From positions 265,732,574 through 265,796,573 of the forward strand of contig NC_081407.1 of the NCBI RefSeq assembly GCF_030272615.1: a DNA stretch of 64,000 bases. Reading direction: 5' to 3'. Origin of the DNA: Cryptomeria japonica (lineage: Eukaryota; Streptophyta; Pinopsida; Cupressales; Cupressaceae). Of the stretch, positions 23,201 through 34,768 are shown in pieces. The translations under genes were made by a program, and so were the position numbers. Positions within the stretch are counted from its first letter, which is position 1. Every line of letters starts with the position of its first letter. A model generated the notes under the pieces. It ran no database searches. It saw only the letters and a program-made list of their open reading frames with translations, and was not told the origin of the DNA.

Positions 23201-24133
23201 AAGGGGAGAGATCTGCCTAGAAAAATATGATAGAGAGTCAGACTATCACTAACTATTCTGATATTCCAGTGAAGGTTAAAGAACAACTTATGATGGAGGC
23301 TAAGGAGCTCTTATATCTTCTACTTGAGTGTTTCCTTTTTTCCTCTCATATGGAGGACAAATGGATATGGAAAATTAATTCTGCTGGTCCCTTTACTATC
23401 AAATCGGCTTACCAGGATATGGAGAAAGATACTGCAAATAATTTCAACTAGAAAGAAATCTGGATCAAAGGCTTAATTCCTAAAATTAACTGTTTTTGGT
23501 GGGCTACGACTCATGGGAGGATTCTGACTATTGATAATCTTAACAAGAGGGGCATCTCCTTCACCAACAAATGTGAGCTTTTCTATAAGGACATGGAAAG
23601 TATAGACCATATTTTTCTACATTGTAGTTATGCCTAAGAAATTTGGAAGGCTATTCTAAAGGATTTGAAAATTAATTAGATTAATCCTAAAACCATGAGA
23701 AATTTCATGGTTTCATGGACTATGAACCCCTACTCTCACCTTGTTGATAAGAATCCGTGGCTTCAAATTCCTCCAATTATAGCCTAAAACATCTGGGAGA
23801 AATGGAATAACAAAGTTTTCAAAGAAGAAAGGAGAAACAACAATGTTCTCGCCAACATCATAAAACAACAGGTGAGAGAGAATGTCAATGCGGGCTCCCA
23901 AGGTATCTCTAAGGTCTTACCTACTCTGTTGGACCTAGAATTAAGACAAAAATGGGGCATTCAACATAACTTCTTGAATCTCAAATGGAATAACTTGTTG
24001 CTGAGAAAATGCTACACATGGCTCCTTCCAGATTCAAGTTGGTTCAAGTGTAATTTTGATGGCTTCTCTAAAGGTAACCCTGGTTTGTTTGGGGTGGGTG
24101 GCATAATCAGATACCGAGGACTATGTATTACAT
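20252..24133 (+). pseudogene. LINE ORF2: endonuclease, reverse transcriptase, zinc module, truncated RNase H
   Basis: The endonuclease opens with MKVLSWNVRGLNN and IQETK (20252-20380), has YAPN, and continues to RLDRVLVS and the GSNHNAILL end (about 20940). The expected GDFN reads KYFN, so the catalytic Asp is gone. The RT (21700-22350) shows FRPISLCNTVYKILSK, GFVKGRH, FKIDISKAYNRVSWDF and QQFVDDTIIFG, the FVDD being the usual FADD box. The zinc-binding domain follows (CFWWATTHGRILT, then DHIFLHC, about 23490-23630). RNase H begins (CNFDGFSKGNPG) and is cut at about 24130. In-frame TAG/TAA codons occur at about 20386, 20645, 21299, 22616, 23218, 23449, 23636 and 23785, plus several frame changes. 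Confidence 0.88.
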
Positions 24134-26470
24134 AGATGACATGGACCTGAAGAGTCTAGAGGCAGGTACAGGAACTAAGGATCATGATTTCGAATGTATC
24201 TTTTTAGATCAGGTTTTTATTAGAAGTAAAGGCGACGTTTTTTTATTTTTATGGAGCCTTAAAGTTTAATGATTTGAAAGGAAATCAATCGTGATGACAA
24301 CGGTGTGAAAGAGTTAAAAAATGACCTTTCCATAAATATTTCTTTATGTTTGCATGCGTTTGTGAAGAACCTGAGTTGTTTCTTGGGTCATTTTCATAGA
24401 GATAATCTATGCGTTGTTTGTCCTTCTTCCAACATGGGGGGCCTTGTTAAGAGAACTGAGCCTAAAAACTGTGATGGGCTTCACAATAATGATGATATTT
24501 GGGAGCTATTTCAGAATGCTGGTTTTACCCTGTTCTTTCTAGCTATGAAGAGTTACAATAAAGCTCTGACAATGCAATTCTGTAACTCTTGGTAGAATGG
24601 TGTTGTGACTATTGGGAGGATTTCCTTCACTGTTACACTGGATTACATTGTGAAGGTCAATGGTTTCCCGAATGATGGTGAATGGGTGGAAAGACACAAC
24701 AATGGAGACTACAAAGGGTTTATGAAAAAATTCTTCAAGAAAGGGGAGAAACCGAAGGCAATTCAAAATGGGTATGGTCGCTTGGCTCTACCTAAATCGT
24801 TCCCTATTGTTAGCTATTGTGTTATGATGTATTTTATGCTTGAAGGTAGATATACTACTATGCACGGTTATCATTTCCCTATTTTTAATCATATTAGGCA
24901 TGGGGAGAAAATCAATTTTCCTTTCTTTCTGTTCTCCTCCTTAGAGTCCTACATTCAAAATGGTGCCAACCCCCTGCTAAACTAGGGCCTTATCTATCTA
25001 CCTTATAAGATTGTTGTGGACCACTCTCCTAGCCTCAGTAGTTTGTCCCCTAGGATTGGGAATGAGGAAAACTCTTCGAAAAATCACAGTAAGTCCTCCA
25101 AGCTTGTGCTAGCTAACCCTATGTCTTAGTGTTCGCTCGACTCCGCCTCCTCGACTAAGAATAGAGGAAAACATACGATCCTTGCTATCCTGGATAAAGA
25201 ATCCCTAGAAATTGGCCTGCTAAATGTGAACCATGATAAGAGAAAGATAGAAACCCCCTATAATTCCTCGGTTAAAGCTAAAAAACCTGGCAAAGAGTCA
25301 GCCAGTAAAAGTATCACCATAGACCTAGACCTGCACTATTAGGTAGATGAGGGGGAAAAATAATTGGAGCAGGAAAACATGATTGCAGTTTTGGGGAAAG
25401 GAGGTCGGCTAGGCTTCGAGCTAAGGAAAGAAAAGAGGAAATTTACAAAGTTGATAACCAGGCCAATGTTAAAAATCTGGAGGAAATTTATGATCTAGAG
25501 GAGGATGATAACTTTGTTGACAATTAGAGGATGAGGATTTCCAAGAGGAGGAGGATGACCCAGAATATAATTTCAAAGAGGAAATGGAAGAAGAGGAAGA
25601 TGGGGATGAGATCAGCAAGATTGAGGCGGACTCGGATACCCCAGAACAAAGTCTTGAGGTCCCCAATTTGTCGGGTGATGAGGAGATGGTCTCTTGTTCC
25701 CAGGACTCCCTTGCTAAGATGAACGACAACAAGAATCTGGAAGAGAATTTACAAGAGCTGAAGGAGAGAGTTGATACCCTTGAGATGAAGAACGAGGAAA
25801 AAAAATTGAAGATCCAAAACTTGTGTGATGCCTTAAGCTCCATTTGCTGCATTACAAATGGGGTTATGAAGAGTGTTGTGCTAGGCACAATTGCTGGTCA
25901 GGGGAGGATTAAAAAGAACAAGAAGAAGCTGAAGAAGTAGGGCCAGATGGAGCATTCTGTGGACGATGACGAGGAGAAGATGGACACTTGGGAATGCAAT
26001 CTTGGGAGACTCGGACAATGTGACTGGAACCTTCTCACGAAAGATTAGTTGCTCTCTGGTTCTTGTTTTTTTGTTCTTTTTTGTTGATGATCATTTTAAG
26101 GATGTTATGCTGGGTTTGCATATCCTTTAAAGTTAACTCTTACTATTATAGGACTAATAAAACTCTTAGCAATATGCTCTCTACTAGTGTTCTTAGTAAG
26201 ACTTTAAGTAGTAGGATTACTGATGATGTTTTTAAATGGGATGATAAGTATAGAAGCTAGAAGCTAGTTATGATGTGCGGAAATAGCTACAAAACTATGA
26301 AAGTTTTTTATTATTTTTGAAGGGTGGACTCCGTTTTTTGTTTGGCCTCCAGGTGGTTGTTCTTTGCCCAAAGATTTAACTTTGTAACTCTTTGCTATTC
26401 TCAGTTTAGGGCCGTCTCCCTTCTTATATAATCAAAAACAGTTGTTGTAATATTATTTCCTAGTGGGTTT
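24134..26470 (+). mobile_element. Unclassified retroelement-like segment fused to the LINE 3' end
   Basis: Begins where LINE RNase H homology stops. It holds one decayed ORF (24305-25940) and ends with an untranslated stretch. The last part (about 26330-26455) runs through GGCCTCCAGGTGG and GGGCCGTCTCCC to a TATATAATCAAAAACA tail, which looks like a plant LINE 3' terminus. It could be a LINE-mobilised cargo sequence or an independent non-autonomous element that inserted into the LINE. No LTR pair, PBS or PPT is seen. Confidence 0.5.
24305..25940 (+). pseudogene. Unknown TE-associated protein with acidic region and coiled coil
   Basis: One frame is open from 24305 to about 25490 except for TAG/TAA codons at 24593, 24983, 25126, 25340 and 25361, all sites where CAG, CAA or TGG is plausible. 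It then shifts frame to 25584-25940. The N-terminal globular part contains VTIGRISFTVTLDYIVKVNG, EGRYTTMHGYHFPIFNHIRH and FPFFLFSSLES. A Ser/Lys-rich linker follows, then a very acidic stretch (EEEEDGDE), a coiled coil (LEENLQELKERVDTLEMKNE) and a basic tail KKNKKKLKK. I do not recognise a named family. The EGR...YHF...RH motif resembles uncharacterised ORFs I associate with plant transposable elements, which is an impression and not a search result. Confidence 0.6.
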
Positions 26471-27232
26471 ATTACTTTCTTACTAACTATTTCATTAATT
26501 ATTTGTGTTGGTCTATATGTTAGTGTTGGAAGGGAAAGAGTAGTCAAACAAACTTCAGGAGGACATGTTGCATCTTGTCACATAAAGCCTATGAAACTTA
26601 GTAGTTGGAAGATAGCATGTAGACTAGGGACACTAAGTATGGGTCATGTCCCATCTCACATCTACTAATATATTGTACTATGTGTTCACTAGTAGTGAGT
26701 TATAAGAATGATATAAATATAGAGAGATAAAATATAGAAAGGAATGTAATAGAAAATATAATATGAATGTATATAGGGTAAGAGCAAGAAGTTGAGTCCA
26801 CTTATAGTGGAAGTTTTACACTTAACCAAATTTTGCAAATCATGTAGAACGTGCAATGAAAATGAATCAAGATCTTGACTCGAAAAATAAATTTGGATCA
26901 CGTAGCCTACCCAGAGCCTAAAATTTTGAAATGGGATCCCATTTTGAATGAATCAAGATCTCAATTCGAAAAAATATTAAATTTTTTAAAAAATCAGGAT
27001 CTTTTTCATTTTATCTACTTGAGATTCCAATTCAAAGAGCATTTAGCTACCTGCCAACCCCTCTAGGTAGGCTTTTTTTATGTATTTTTTTAAATTTTAA
27101 ATGAAAAAGTATTGTGCTGTTTATATTTTTTATTAAAATATTTAGGTTTAGGTTTTAATATTAAAGAAATTTAAATTTTTATGTTTAAACATGTTTTAAA
27201 ATTTATGTAGTTTATATTTAAAAAAATAAAAA
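26471..27232. other. Intergenic, no gene seen
   Basis: AT-rich. A short direct repeat GAATCAAGATCT...TCGAAAAA lies near 26865-26985. Nothing else is supported. Confidence 0.5.
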
Positions 27233-27460
27233 TTAATTGTTTTGCATAATCGACAAAAAAGTAAATGAAAACGAAAAATAAATAAAATGAAAATGAAAAC
27301 AAAAATGAAAACGAAAATGAAAATAAAAATAAAAACCAAAAAACCAAAATGAAAACGAAAACAAAAAACAAAAATGAAAACAAAATTCAAACCCAAACCA
27401 CAAGCATAATTGGAAAACAAAAGTGAAATTCAAAACCAAAACCAAAATAAAAACCCATAT
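27233..27460. repeat. A-rich simple repeat (AAAATGAAAAC-type)
   Basis: Nearly T-poor run of AAAATGAAAACGAAAAC units. The minus-strand Phe-rich ORFs over it are artefacts of this composition. Confidence 0.85.
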
Positions 27461-28570
27461 TAGATAGGACCCCTTAACATCATATGGAATAGTAATTCTT
27501 GACATTCTCGATCATGACCTAGGCTTAAACTTTCAAACTTGACATGTGCTTAATAATTAGATAGATAAGTAAAATAAAAACCCCTTTAGCTCTTTCAATG
27601 TATACTTTCAAAATTTAGGATTACGACCTCTAGTTGAATTAGGATGGGCCTTAAGAATTCATTTATTTAATCACATTAAACTCCCCTTAAGCCATCCTAT
27701 AATGACCCCCTTAACACATATGAACTAGATCTTAACCTAGGTTAAGCTTTTCCATTCTAGGATGGTCCTTGACATATTATAGGCTTCAGATTTCATAGGA
27801 CCCCTTAAGACATTAATTATCAAATGAACCTTTATACTTTGAATGTACACATGTACCTAACATTCAAGATCTCATTAGGACCTCTAGCGGAAATAGGACC
27901 CCTTAAGACATGCTAATTATCACATGGCCCCTTAAGACATGCATTATCACATGACCCCTTAAGACATTAATTATCACATGACCCCTTATACTTTCAATGT
28001 ACTTGTACCTAATATTCAGAATCTTGTTAGGACCTCTAGTTGAAAGAGGGCCCCTTAAGACATTAATTATCACACATGATTGTCCCTTAAAACATTTATA
28101 ATCACACATGATCCCTTAAAATATGTTAATTATCACATGACCCCTTATACTTTCAATGTATGTACCTAACATTCACGATCTCATTAGGACCTTTAGCTGA
28201 TTTATAGGATCCCTTAAGAACTTAATTATCACATGACCTCTTAAAACATTCATATGTAGGACCCCTTATACTTTCAATGTACATGTATTTGACATTTAGT
28301 ATCTTATTAGGACCTCTAGCTAAAATAGGATCCCTTAAGACATTAATTATCACATGACCCCAAGTATACTTTCAATGTAAGTACTTGACATAAAGGAGAT
28401 CTTAGGACCTCTCTAAGTTGAAATAGGACCCCAGGCTTTAGACATCCTCAATCACATGACCCCTTAATAATTTCAATGTATGTACTTGACATTTAGAATC
28501 TCATTAGGACCTTTAACCGAAATAGGATCCCTTACTTGACACCATCAATCACATGACCCCTCAGGACATC
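27440..28570. repeat. Degenerate tandem array (GACCCCTTAAGACAT / TTAGGACCTCTAG units)
   Basis: At least seven imperfect copies of a unit containing TTAGGACCTCTAG, then GACCCCTTAAGACATTAATT, ATCACATGACCCCTTATAC and TTTCAATGTA. Copies of the first motif start near 27624, 27878, 28029, 28188, 28311, 28409 and 28508, spaced by about 100-160 bp apart from the wider first gap. No coding content. Confidence 0.85.
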
Positions 28571-28759
28571 AAGAAAATGCTTTTTTTTTTAATAGGGTTA
28601 GTGCAGGATCATGGGGGGCCAAAAAGTGGCGATGTGAAAAAATAGCCTTCTCCACTCGCCTAAAAATGTGAAAATCCGTGTTGACTTTTTGCTTGGCCTG
28701 GGTGTCAGTACACCTTGGCATGGTAAACACCCAAGCCAATCGGATATCAGATAAAATCG

Positions 28760-29125
28760 GAAATCTAATTTTTATAGGTAATTTTAAATTATATAATATA
28801 TTATGTAATATAATAATACATTATATATTACATATTATATAATACATAATATAATATAATATTTTATAATCTAATATTATATTATATATTATATAATATA
28901 TAATATAATATTAGATTATAAAATATTATATTATATTATATTATATATATTAAATATAATATTATATTATAATATAATAATATATTATATAATACGTATT
29001 ATATAATATATTATTATATTATATATATTATATAATATATAATATAATTATATATTATATAATACGTATTATATAATATAATGTTATTTTAAATTAATTT
29101 AAGTATAAAAATTAGATATCCAATA
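28760..29125. repeat. AT-only palindromic block with inverted flanks
   Basis: About 300 bp of alternating TATAAT/ATTATA strings. The edges carry inverted copies of ATCTAATTTTTATA (about 28765-28778 and 29106-29119). It can fold into long hairpins or cruciforms and may be the core of a MITE-like element. Confidence 0.75.
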
Positions 29126-29184
29126 CAATCATATATCTGATTTTCTGAGACAATATAATTAGATTGTGACAACTCGTGAGTTAA

Positions 29185-29570
29185 ATGGGACACCATAGGA
29201 CCCATAATGACCCAATATGGTGTCACAAAGGGTCGTATGATGACCTTAGGGGTCATATGGTGTCCCATGACCCCTTAGGACACAATATGACCCATAACGA
29301 CACAATTTGGTGTCTTAAGGGGTCATATGGTGTCCTAAGGGGTCGTAGGACACAATATGACTCCTATGGACACCATATGACTCATAACGACCCAATATGG
29401 TGTCATAAGGTGTCGTTTGTTATCCTTAGGGGTCATATGGTATCCCATGACCCCTTAGGACACCATATGACCCATAACGACACAATTTGGTGTCTTAAAG
29501 GGTCATATGGTGTCTTAAGGGGTCATATGATGTCCTAAGGGGTTGTAGAACACAATATGACACCATTACA
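29185..29570. repeat. 180-bp tandem repeat rich in ATATGGTGTC / GACACCATAT
   Basis: About two copies of a 180-bp unit: the string ACACAATATGACCCATAACG near 29280 recurs as ACACCATATGACCCATAACG about 180 bp later. Each unit holds inverted half-sites such as GACACCATATGA and TCATATGGTGTC. The plus-strand ORF across it (29185-29538) is a by-product of the repeat. Confidence 0.82.
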
Positions 29571-31300
29571 TATTATTCTACCATTAACATTAACTCTTTT
29601 ACTTCTTTATACTATCAAATTAATTTAATAAAACTTAATTAATCAATTCACATTTATATTTTAATTTTTTAAACCGTTGACTTAATTTAATAATTTTAAT
29701 TAATTGATTATGTTTGGAGAGTATATTATTACTTATAGTATTTGTTTAATGCCTTTAAATATAATTATTTGACATCCAATAATACTATAGATTTAATTTA
29801 ATCATTTCATAAATTGCGAGTTATAGTTATAATTTTATGATCAATAACAAGTCCTTCATAAAATGCAAATAGTATGGTAGGAGAGGGGCATCATAAAAAT
29901 ATGGAATCTCCACCCCTCACCCTAGTATTCATGCAAAACCATGTCAACTTATGAAAGAATCAAGGAAGTTTGGTTTCACCTTGTCCACGACCTTCCCAAG
30001 CTCATCTCGAGTCTCCACTCAAGGACTAATGATTGGGGCCCAAAATTGAATTATTATCTTGTTTAGGTGAATCCTAATTACCCATGCCATATAAACTAAT
30101 TATTAAGGTTATCACTTATTTAAAACATGAAAACTTCCAATGTGTTCCTGGTGGTCTAGACTCCAAGCATCCATATAAGAACTTCTTGGTTACCTACCTC
30201 TCATGACCCTGGCCATCACATGGAATCCCACTCCCCCTAACCATGTTCCAAGACCTTAGGGTAAACAAAAATACAATAAACAACAACAAGGAGGCTCTAA
30301 AAAATCTACATATAACATCCATATAACAATCCATATAACCAAATCTGAATCAATAGAACAAAATACCATAATCTCATTTTATTAAATAAAACCAAGAGCC
30401 TCGTAGAAACATCTTATAAATCATAGCAAGACATGATCCATCTTTCTTAATCCATCAAATGCTCAATTAACCATCTCAAATCAAATATATCAACTCTAGA
30501 AAACACATGGGAAACAAAATAGCCTACGGTGAAAAGTACAAATCAAGAAGAATTGACTCAAAAAGATAAAAAGAACCATAAAACAATAAATAGGGCATTC
30601 AGGCACATTTGCAAAATTAAGCAGTGCATACACAACCTTCTTTGGTGCCTCTACAAACCATAATTGTGCATATACACAATAGAGTAGTGCTTATGATGAC
30701 CAAATTTGCGCATGTACCAAATCAAATAGCACATATATACAATGAACCAATGCTTTTACAAAAATGATTAGTGCATTTACTTAGTCACCCAAGGCATACA
30801 AATAACATAATAGCGCATATATATTATAGCCTTATGCAGACGCCTAACAGATTAGCACATATGTGACAAATTTTAGCGCATAAAAACAATAAAGTAACAC
30901 ATTTAACCAAAGCTTTAGCACATATAAACCAAAGAGATGAAAAAGACCCATAATGAAAATAAAATCTATGACTAAGTCCAAAAACATATTAAGTACATAA
31001 AATAATTTTCCCAAGCCAACCAAAACGGATGCAATATAAAATATATTCCAAAGAAATTTATAAAATAACAAATCCAAACATATCATATACTCTCCACCAT
31101 GACATAGACACAATTACTGGTCATAAACAATAGAAGACAATCGCAAAAAGTAAAAAGATAAATCTTCCAAGTATTGGAACCAAGAAAATAACACCCAAAA
31201 AAATCACAAATTAAAATAACTAACACTGACCCAAAAACGTTCACTGTAACTCACGGGAATAAGATCCAAGCTTCCTTACAAGATTAAATCCATAGAAATG

Positions 31301-31341
31301 AAACTCTCTCGCTCTCTCTCTATCATATATATATATATATA
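31301..31341. repeat. CT and AT microsatellite
   Basis: CTCTCTCGCTCTCTCTCTAT followed by about ten AT units. Confidence 0.9.
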
Positions 31342-33582
31342 TTCCTTCCCAATTTCCATTCCAACAGACAATCCTTTCCATACAATCTTTTCAAAATGAT
31401 AATACAAAGAAGGTAAAATTCCTCCAACCTGGAAATAGATGTTATCACCTATGAAAATTGAAGAAGCGCAATTCACAATCCAACAAAAATCCAAAGCCAA
31501 GCTCCCAAATCCAAAACCCAATTATAAGCCAACAAATACTTAGAAAAATGCAAATATTTTCTAGCCAAATAAAATAATAAAACAAATAAAAAAATGGGGT
31601 TGATAGTAAAATTAAACCAAATACCAATAAATAAACCATAAGTACAAATAAATATAAATAGACAGTTAAATCCACAAAGTGAATATTAATAAATACATAA
31701 TATTATCTCACAAACACAACTCCCAACAAGGCCAATCACAACAAGGGGTAAGTAGACAATAACAAATAAGATCCAATAAATATATAGTCCAACAATGAAT
31801 AAATAAATAAACAAATAATTAAATGTATGAGTAAATATAAATACTCCAACCAATATAATTCCACCAAATAATCATTAAATTATTATAAGCTCCCATATAT
31901 ATATATAAACCATTATTTAATAATTTGCACCAATGAGCTATATGTAATAATTTAATTAATTAAGTAATTTTCACAACTCCAAATAACCAATAAAATAAAT
32001 AATCAAATTCATATATAATCATAAGTGCTCAAATAATATAATTTCAACTTGATACCATTAATATCTCCCACATACATATAAAATATAATGAATAAATAAT
32101 CTTTTATGCATAATTATATATACCAAATATTATAATCTGTAAAATATACTAACGCCATCCATTAATTGAATTTAATAATTAATAAACCATATAAATTGAT
32201 TAATTAATATCACAAATCCATAATGCAACCCGACATAAGGTTGAACAACGTACCAAATGACGCTAAACAATGATTCAAGCCAAGACACTAAACTAACAAA
32301 GTATCATGTAAGCCTAGAGTGTGTAGAAGGAACTCATGTCACCTCTGATCAACTTGCCATTGGGATTAAAAATACGCTTCGACCTATGTGTCTAGGTGGA
32401 ATCGATGTCTTGTACCTACAATCCTGCAACCACCAATAACCACAAGAGCACATATGCAATACATATATCCCAAAATAATTAGAGAAGTGAAAGATCCTAA
32501 CGTCATATCCTGGTTGTGATGAGTGGTACAACATCATCTTTTTCACGAATACAATAGTAAAACAATCATGATGGTCATAATACCAGCTCATCCAATATAA
32601 CCATAAGGCAGGGTTAGCACTAGTAAGATATCCTTATATCATTGTAAGCAATATAAATCACATATAAATAATGAGTGCATATAGATCACTAAATATAAGT
32701 CTAACCATCATAATAGTCTAGGATATAACATCATCCACATAAATCATAATGTATTAATTGTAAATATGAAATGTCTAAGATAATTCATCATAAGAAATAA
32801 ACATGAACCTCGTGTCCTAACTAGTGAAATCACCATGAAGCTAATTATTCACCTATCTTTATTAATCAAACCAGAGCATGGGGTCAAGATCATCATAGTA
32901 ATCATAATGAATCCACTAATGTGAAAGAGAATATTAGTATAAAGAATGAAATGAGATGCATCAAGATCATGAACAAGTCCAAAAGTATTTATCATATCCT
33001 CTCATAAAGCCGAATGAATCAGGGAGGGGCACCATATTCTGGCTAACAGTTTTTGTTTTACTTTTTATTGTTATAAAGGACATATGACCCTTGTTTCCCT
33101 TCTTCTTATATAAAAAATATTGCTTATCATTTATTTATTCTAGAGTAGTTTTGTGGATATCACCATGACATTTTTAGTATTGGTTATTTTCTTTACTTGT
33201 TTCAAAACCTAATATTGTATCAATTTCATTTTCTCATAGTCTAATTTATCTTTCCTTTGTTTTTAGAGATTTAAAAGTAAATTAGTGGCATTTCTTTTGC
33301 ACAAAATTAGTATTCTCTTCTTTTCATTCTTTAAATGATCTAGAGAATCAAAATAAATTAACCAAAAAAAAATCTTTCGAGAGATCTTAATATCTTTGGT
33401 TTTAGGTGTGATCTAATTTTTGGTGATTGGTGTAATAATATAAAATCAATCATTGCATAATTTGGTAGTCTTGACACAGTTAATATTGACATTTATTTCA
33501 CCAAATCTAAATTTTGAGAAGCTAATTTTTATGAGTATGCTTATTTGATTAGGGTTTATAAACTATGTGAATTATTTGGTGA

Positions 33583-34768
33583 TCCCATAATACTAGGTTA
33601 CACTTTTTGGTAAATTTTATTTTTTGCTAAAATCACACATTTTTTAGAAAATATAACAATTAAAGCCTTGAGATGAATTTCTAATCAAATCTCTACCAAT
33701 TAAAATATCAATTTCTAAACTTTGAGTTACTGATAATTATCTATTGCATTAATTTTCCATTTTCTAATGAGTAACCCCTTTGCAATATGTTGTTCTATCA
33801 AGGAATGGTAGTCCAATATGATTTGATCAATGAGCATGTCTGATGTATTCACCTCCACCAATCATATGAACTAAAAAGTTTTTTATCTCATGTATATACA
33901 CAATCCCATTTGAAGTAATTAATTATAGAGAGTTAAATCAAATCCTTTTAGATCAAAATCACCTGGATAGAACCTCTCTACTCTTAAATCATTCTTGCAA
34001 TGGAGTCTTTTTTGCACCTATCAAACTGTTGACAAAAAACCACTTTTACATTAGCTTGTAGGGGGTCAAATGAATTCATTTAGAATTTTTTGTTGTAAGT
34101 ATGTTGTCCTATTATATTCTTTTTAAAAAGTATAATTTTTAACATATTTAATTTCATTAATAGATTTAATTTTTATATCTTATGAATGTAGGTTTTTCAT
34201 CCAACATTAAGGACTGTGTCTCACACATGAGAAAATTTAGAAAAATACATTAAAAAATTATTAAAAATATATTTTCCCTACGTATTGATATCCCCATTTC
34301 AACATAAAAATAAGAATTTAATTCGAATGCATACAAAAAATTTATGCATTAAAAAATACAAATTTGTCAAAATTAGAATTACTATGACTTCAAAAATTAA
34401 CTAAAAAATTATGAAAAAAATATCCATCCATTGGATATTGGTGTGACAAATCTATATTCTAAAAATTAAAATTTCACTCTTCCTATAAAATTCTATGTAT
34501 CACATAGTAAATGTCACATGTAAAAAATGTTGATTACTGTAAATATCATGTTATTAAAAGTTACATAAAAATATAGACAATTCGTTTCTAATTTAAAAAA
34601 AAAATTATATTTAGAATTCGTATGAAAAATCTCACAAATTAGTAGTTTACTTCATCTTCAAATTCTTAATGGTTTAGCTGCTATAAGTGTTTGAAAGTGA
34701 GTAAGCGGTGCAAAATGTTGATTTTAGCATTAAGTTTGGCCAAAAAGTGTAACCCAATATTATGGGAC
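33583..34768. repeat. Inverted-repeat pair, possible terminal repeats of a DNA element
   Basis: 33583-33643 and 34712-34768 match in opposite orientation over about 58 bp. They share CCAAAAAGTGTAACC, GATTTTAGCA and ATTATGGGA blocks with a few indels. The 1.07 kb between them is AT-rich and has no ORF. This resembles a decayed non-autonomous DNA transposon or foldback element. No target-site duplication was identified. Confidence 0.65.

Larger units (their letters stand above)
18470..24133 (+). mobile_element. Degenerate L1-type LINE (non-LTR retrotransposon)
   Basis: GC-richer 5' leader (18470-18588), ORF1 with a plant L1 zinc-knuckle gag, then ORF2 with endonuclease, reverse transcriptase, a zinc-binding module and the start of RNase H. 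The homology stops inside RNase H at about 24130, where a different sequence begins. Many stops and shifts show it is old and inactive. No LTRs are present. A target-site duplication could not be found because the true 3' end is uncertain. Confidence 0.88.

Noticed and set aside
27171-27505. Phe-rich minus-strand ORFs resembling transmembrane proteins
   Set aside because: Products of the AAAATGAAAAC simple repeat.
29185-29538. 117-codon ORF with repeated GHMVSHDPLG-like units
   Set aside because: A tandem DNA repeat of 180 bp (divisible by three) keeps the frame open. Composition and palindromes argue against a gene.
27440-29570. Regularly spaced repeats suggestive of a CRISPR array
   Set aside because: Spacing is irregular, repeats are degenerate, there are no cas genes, and the DNA is plant nuclear.
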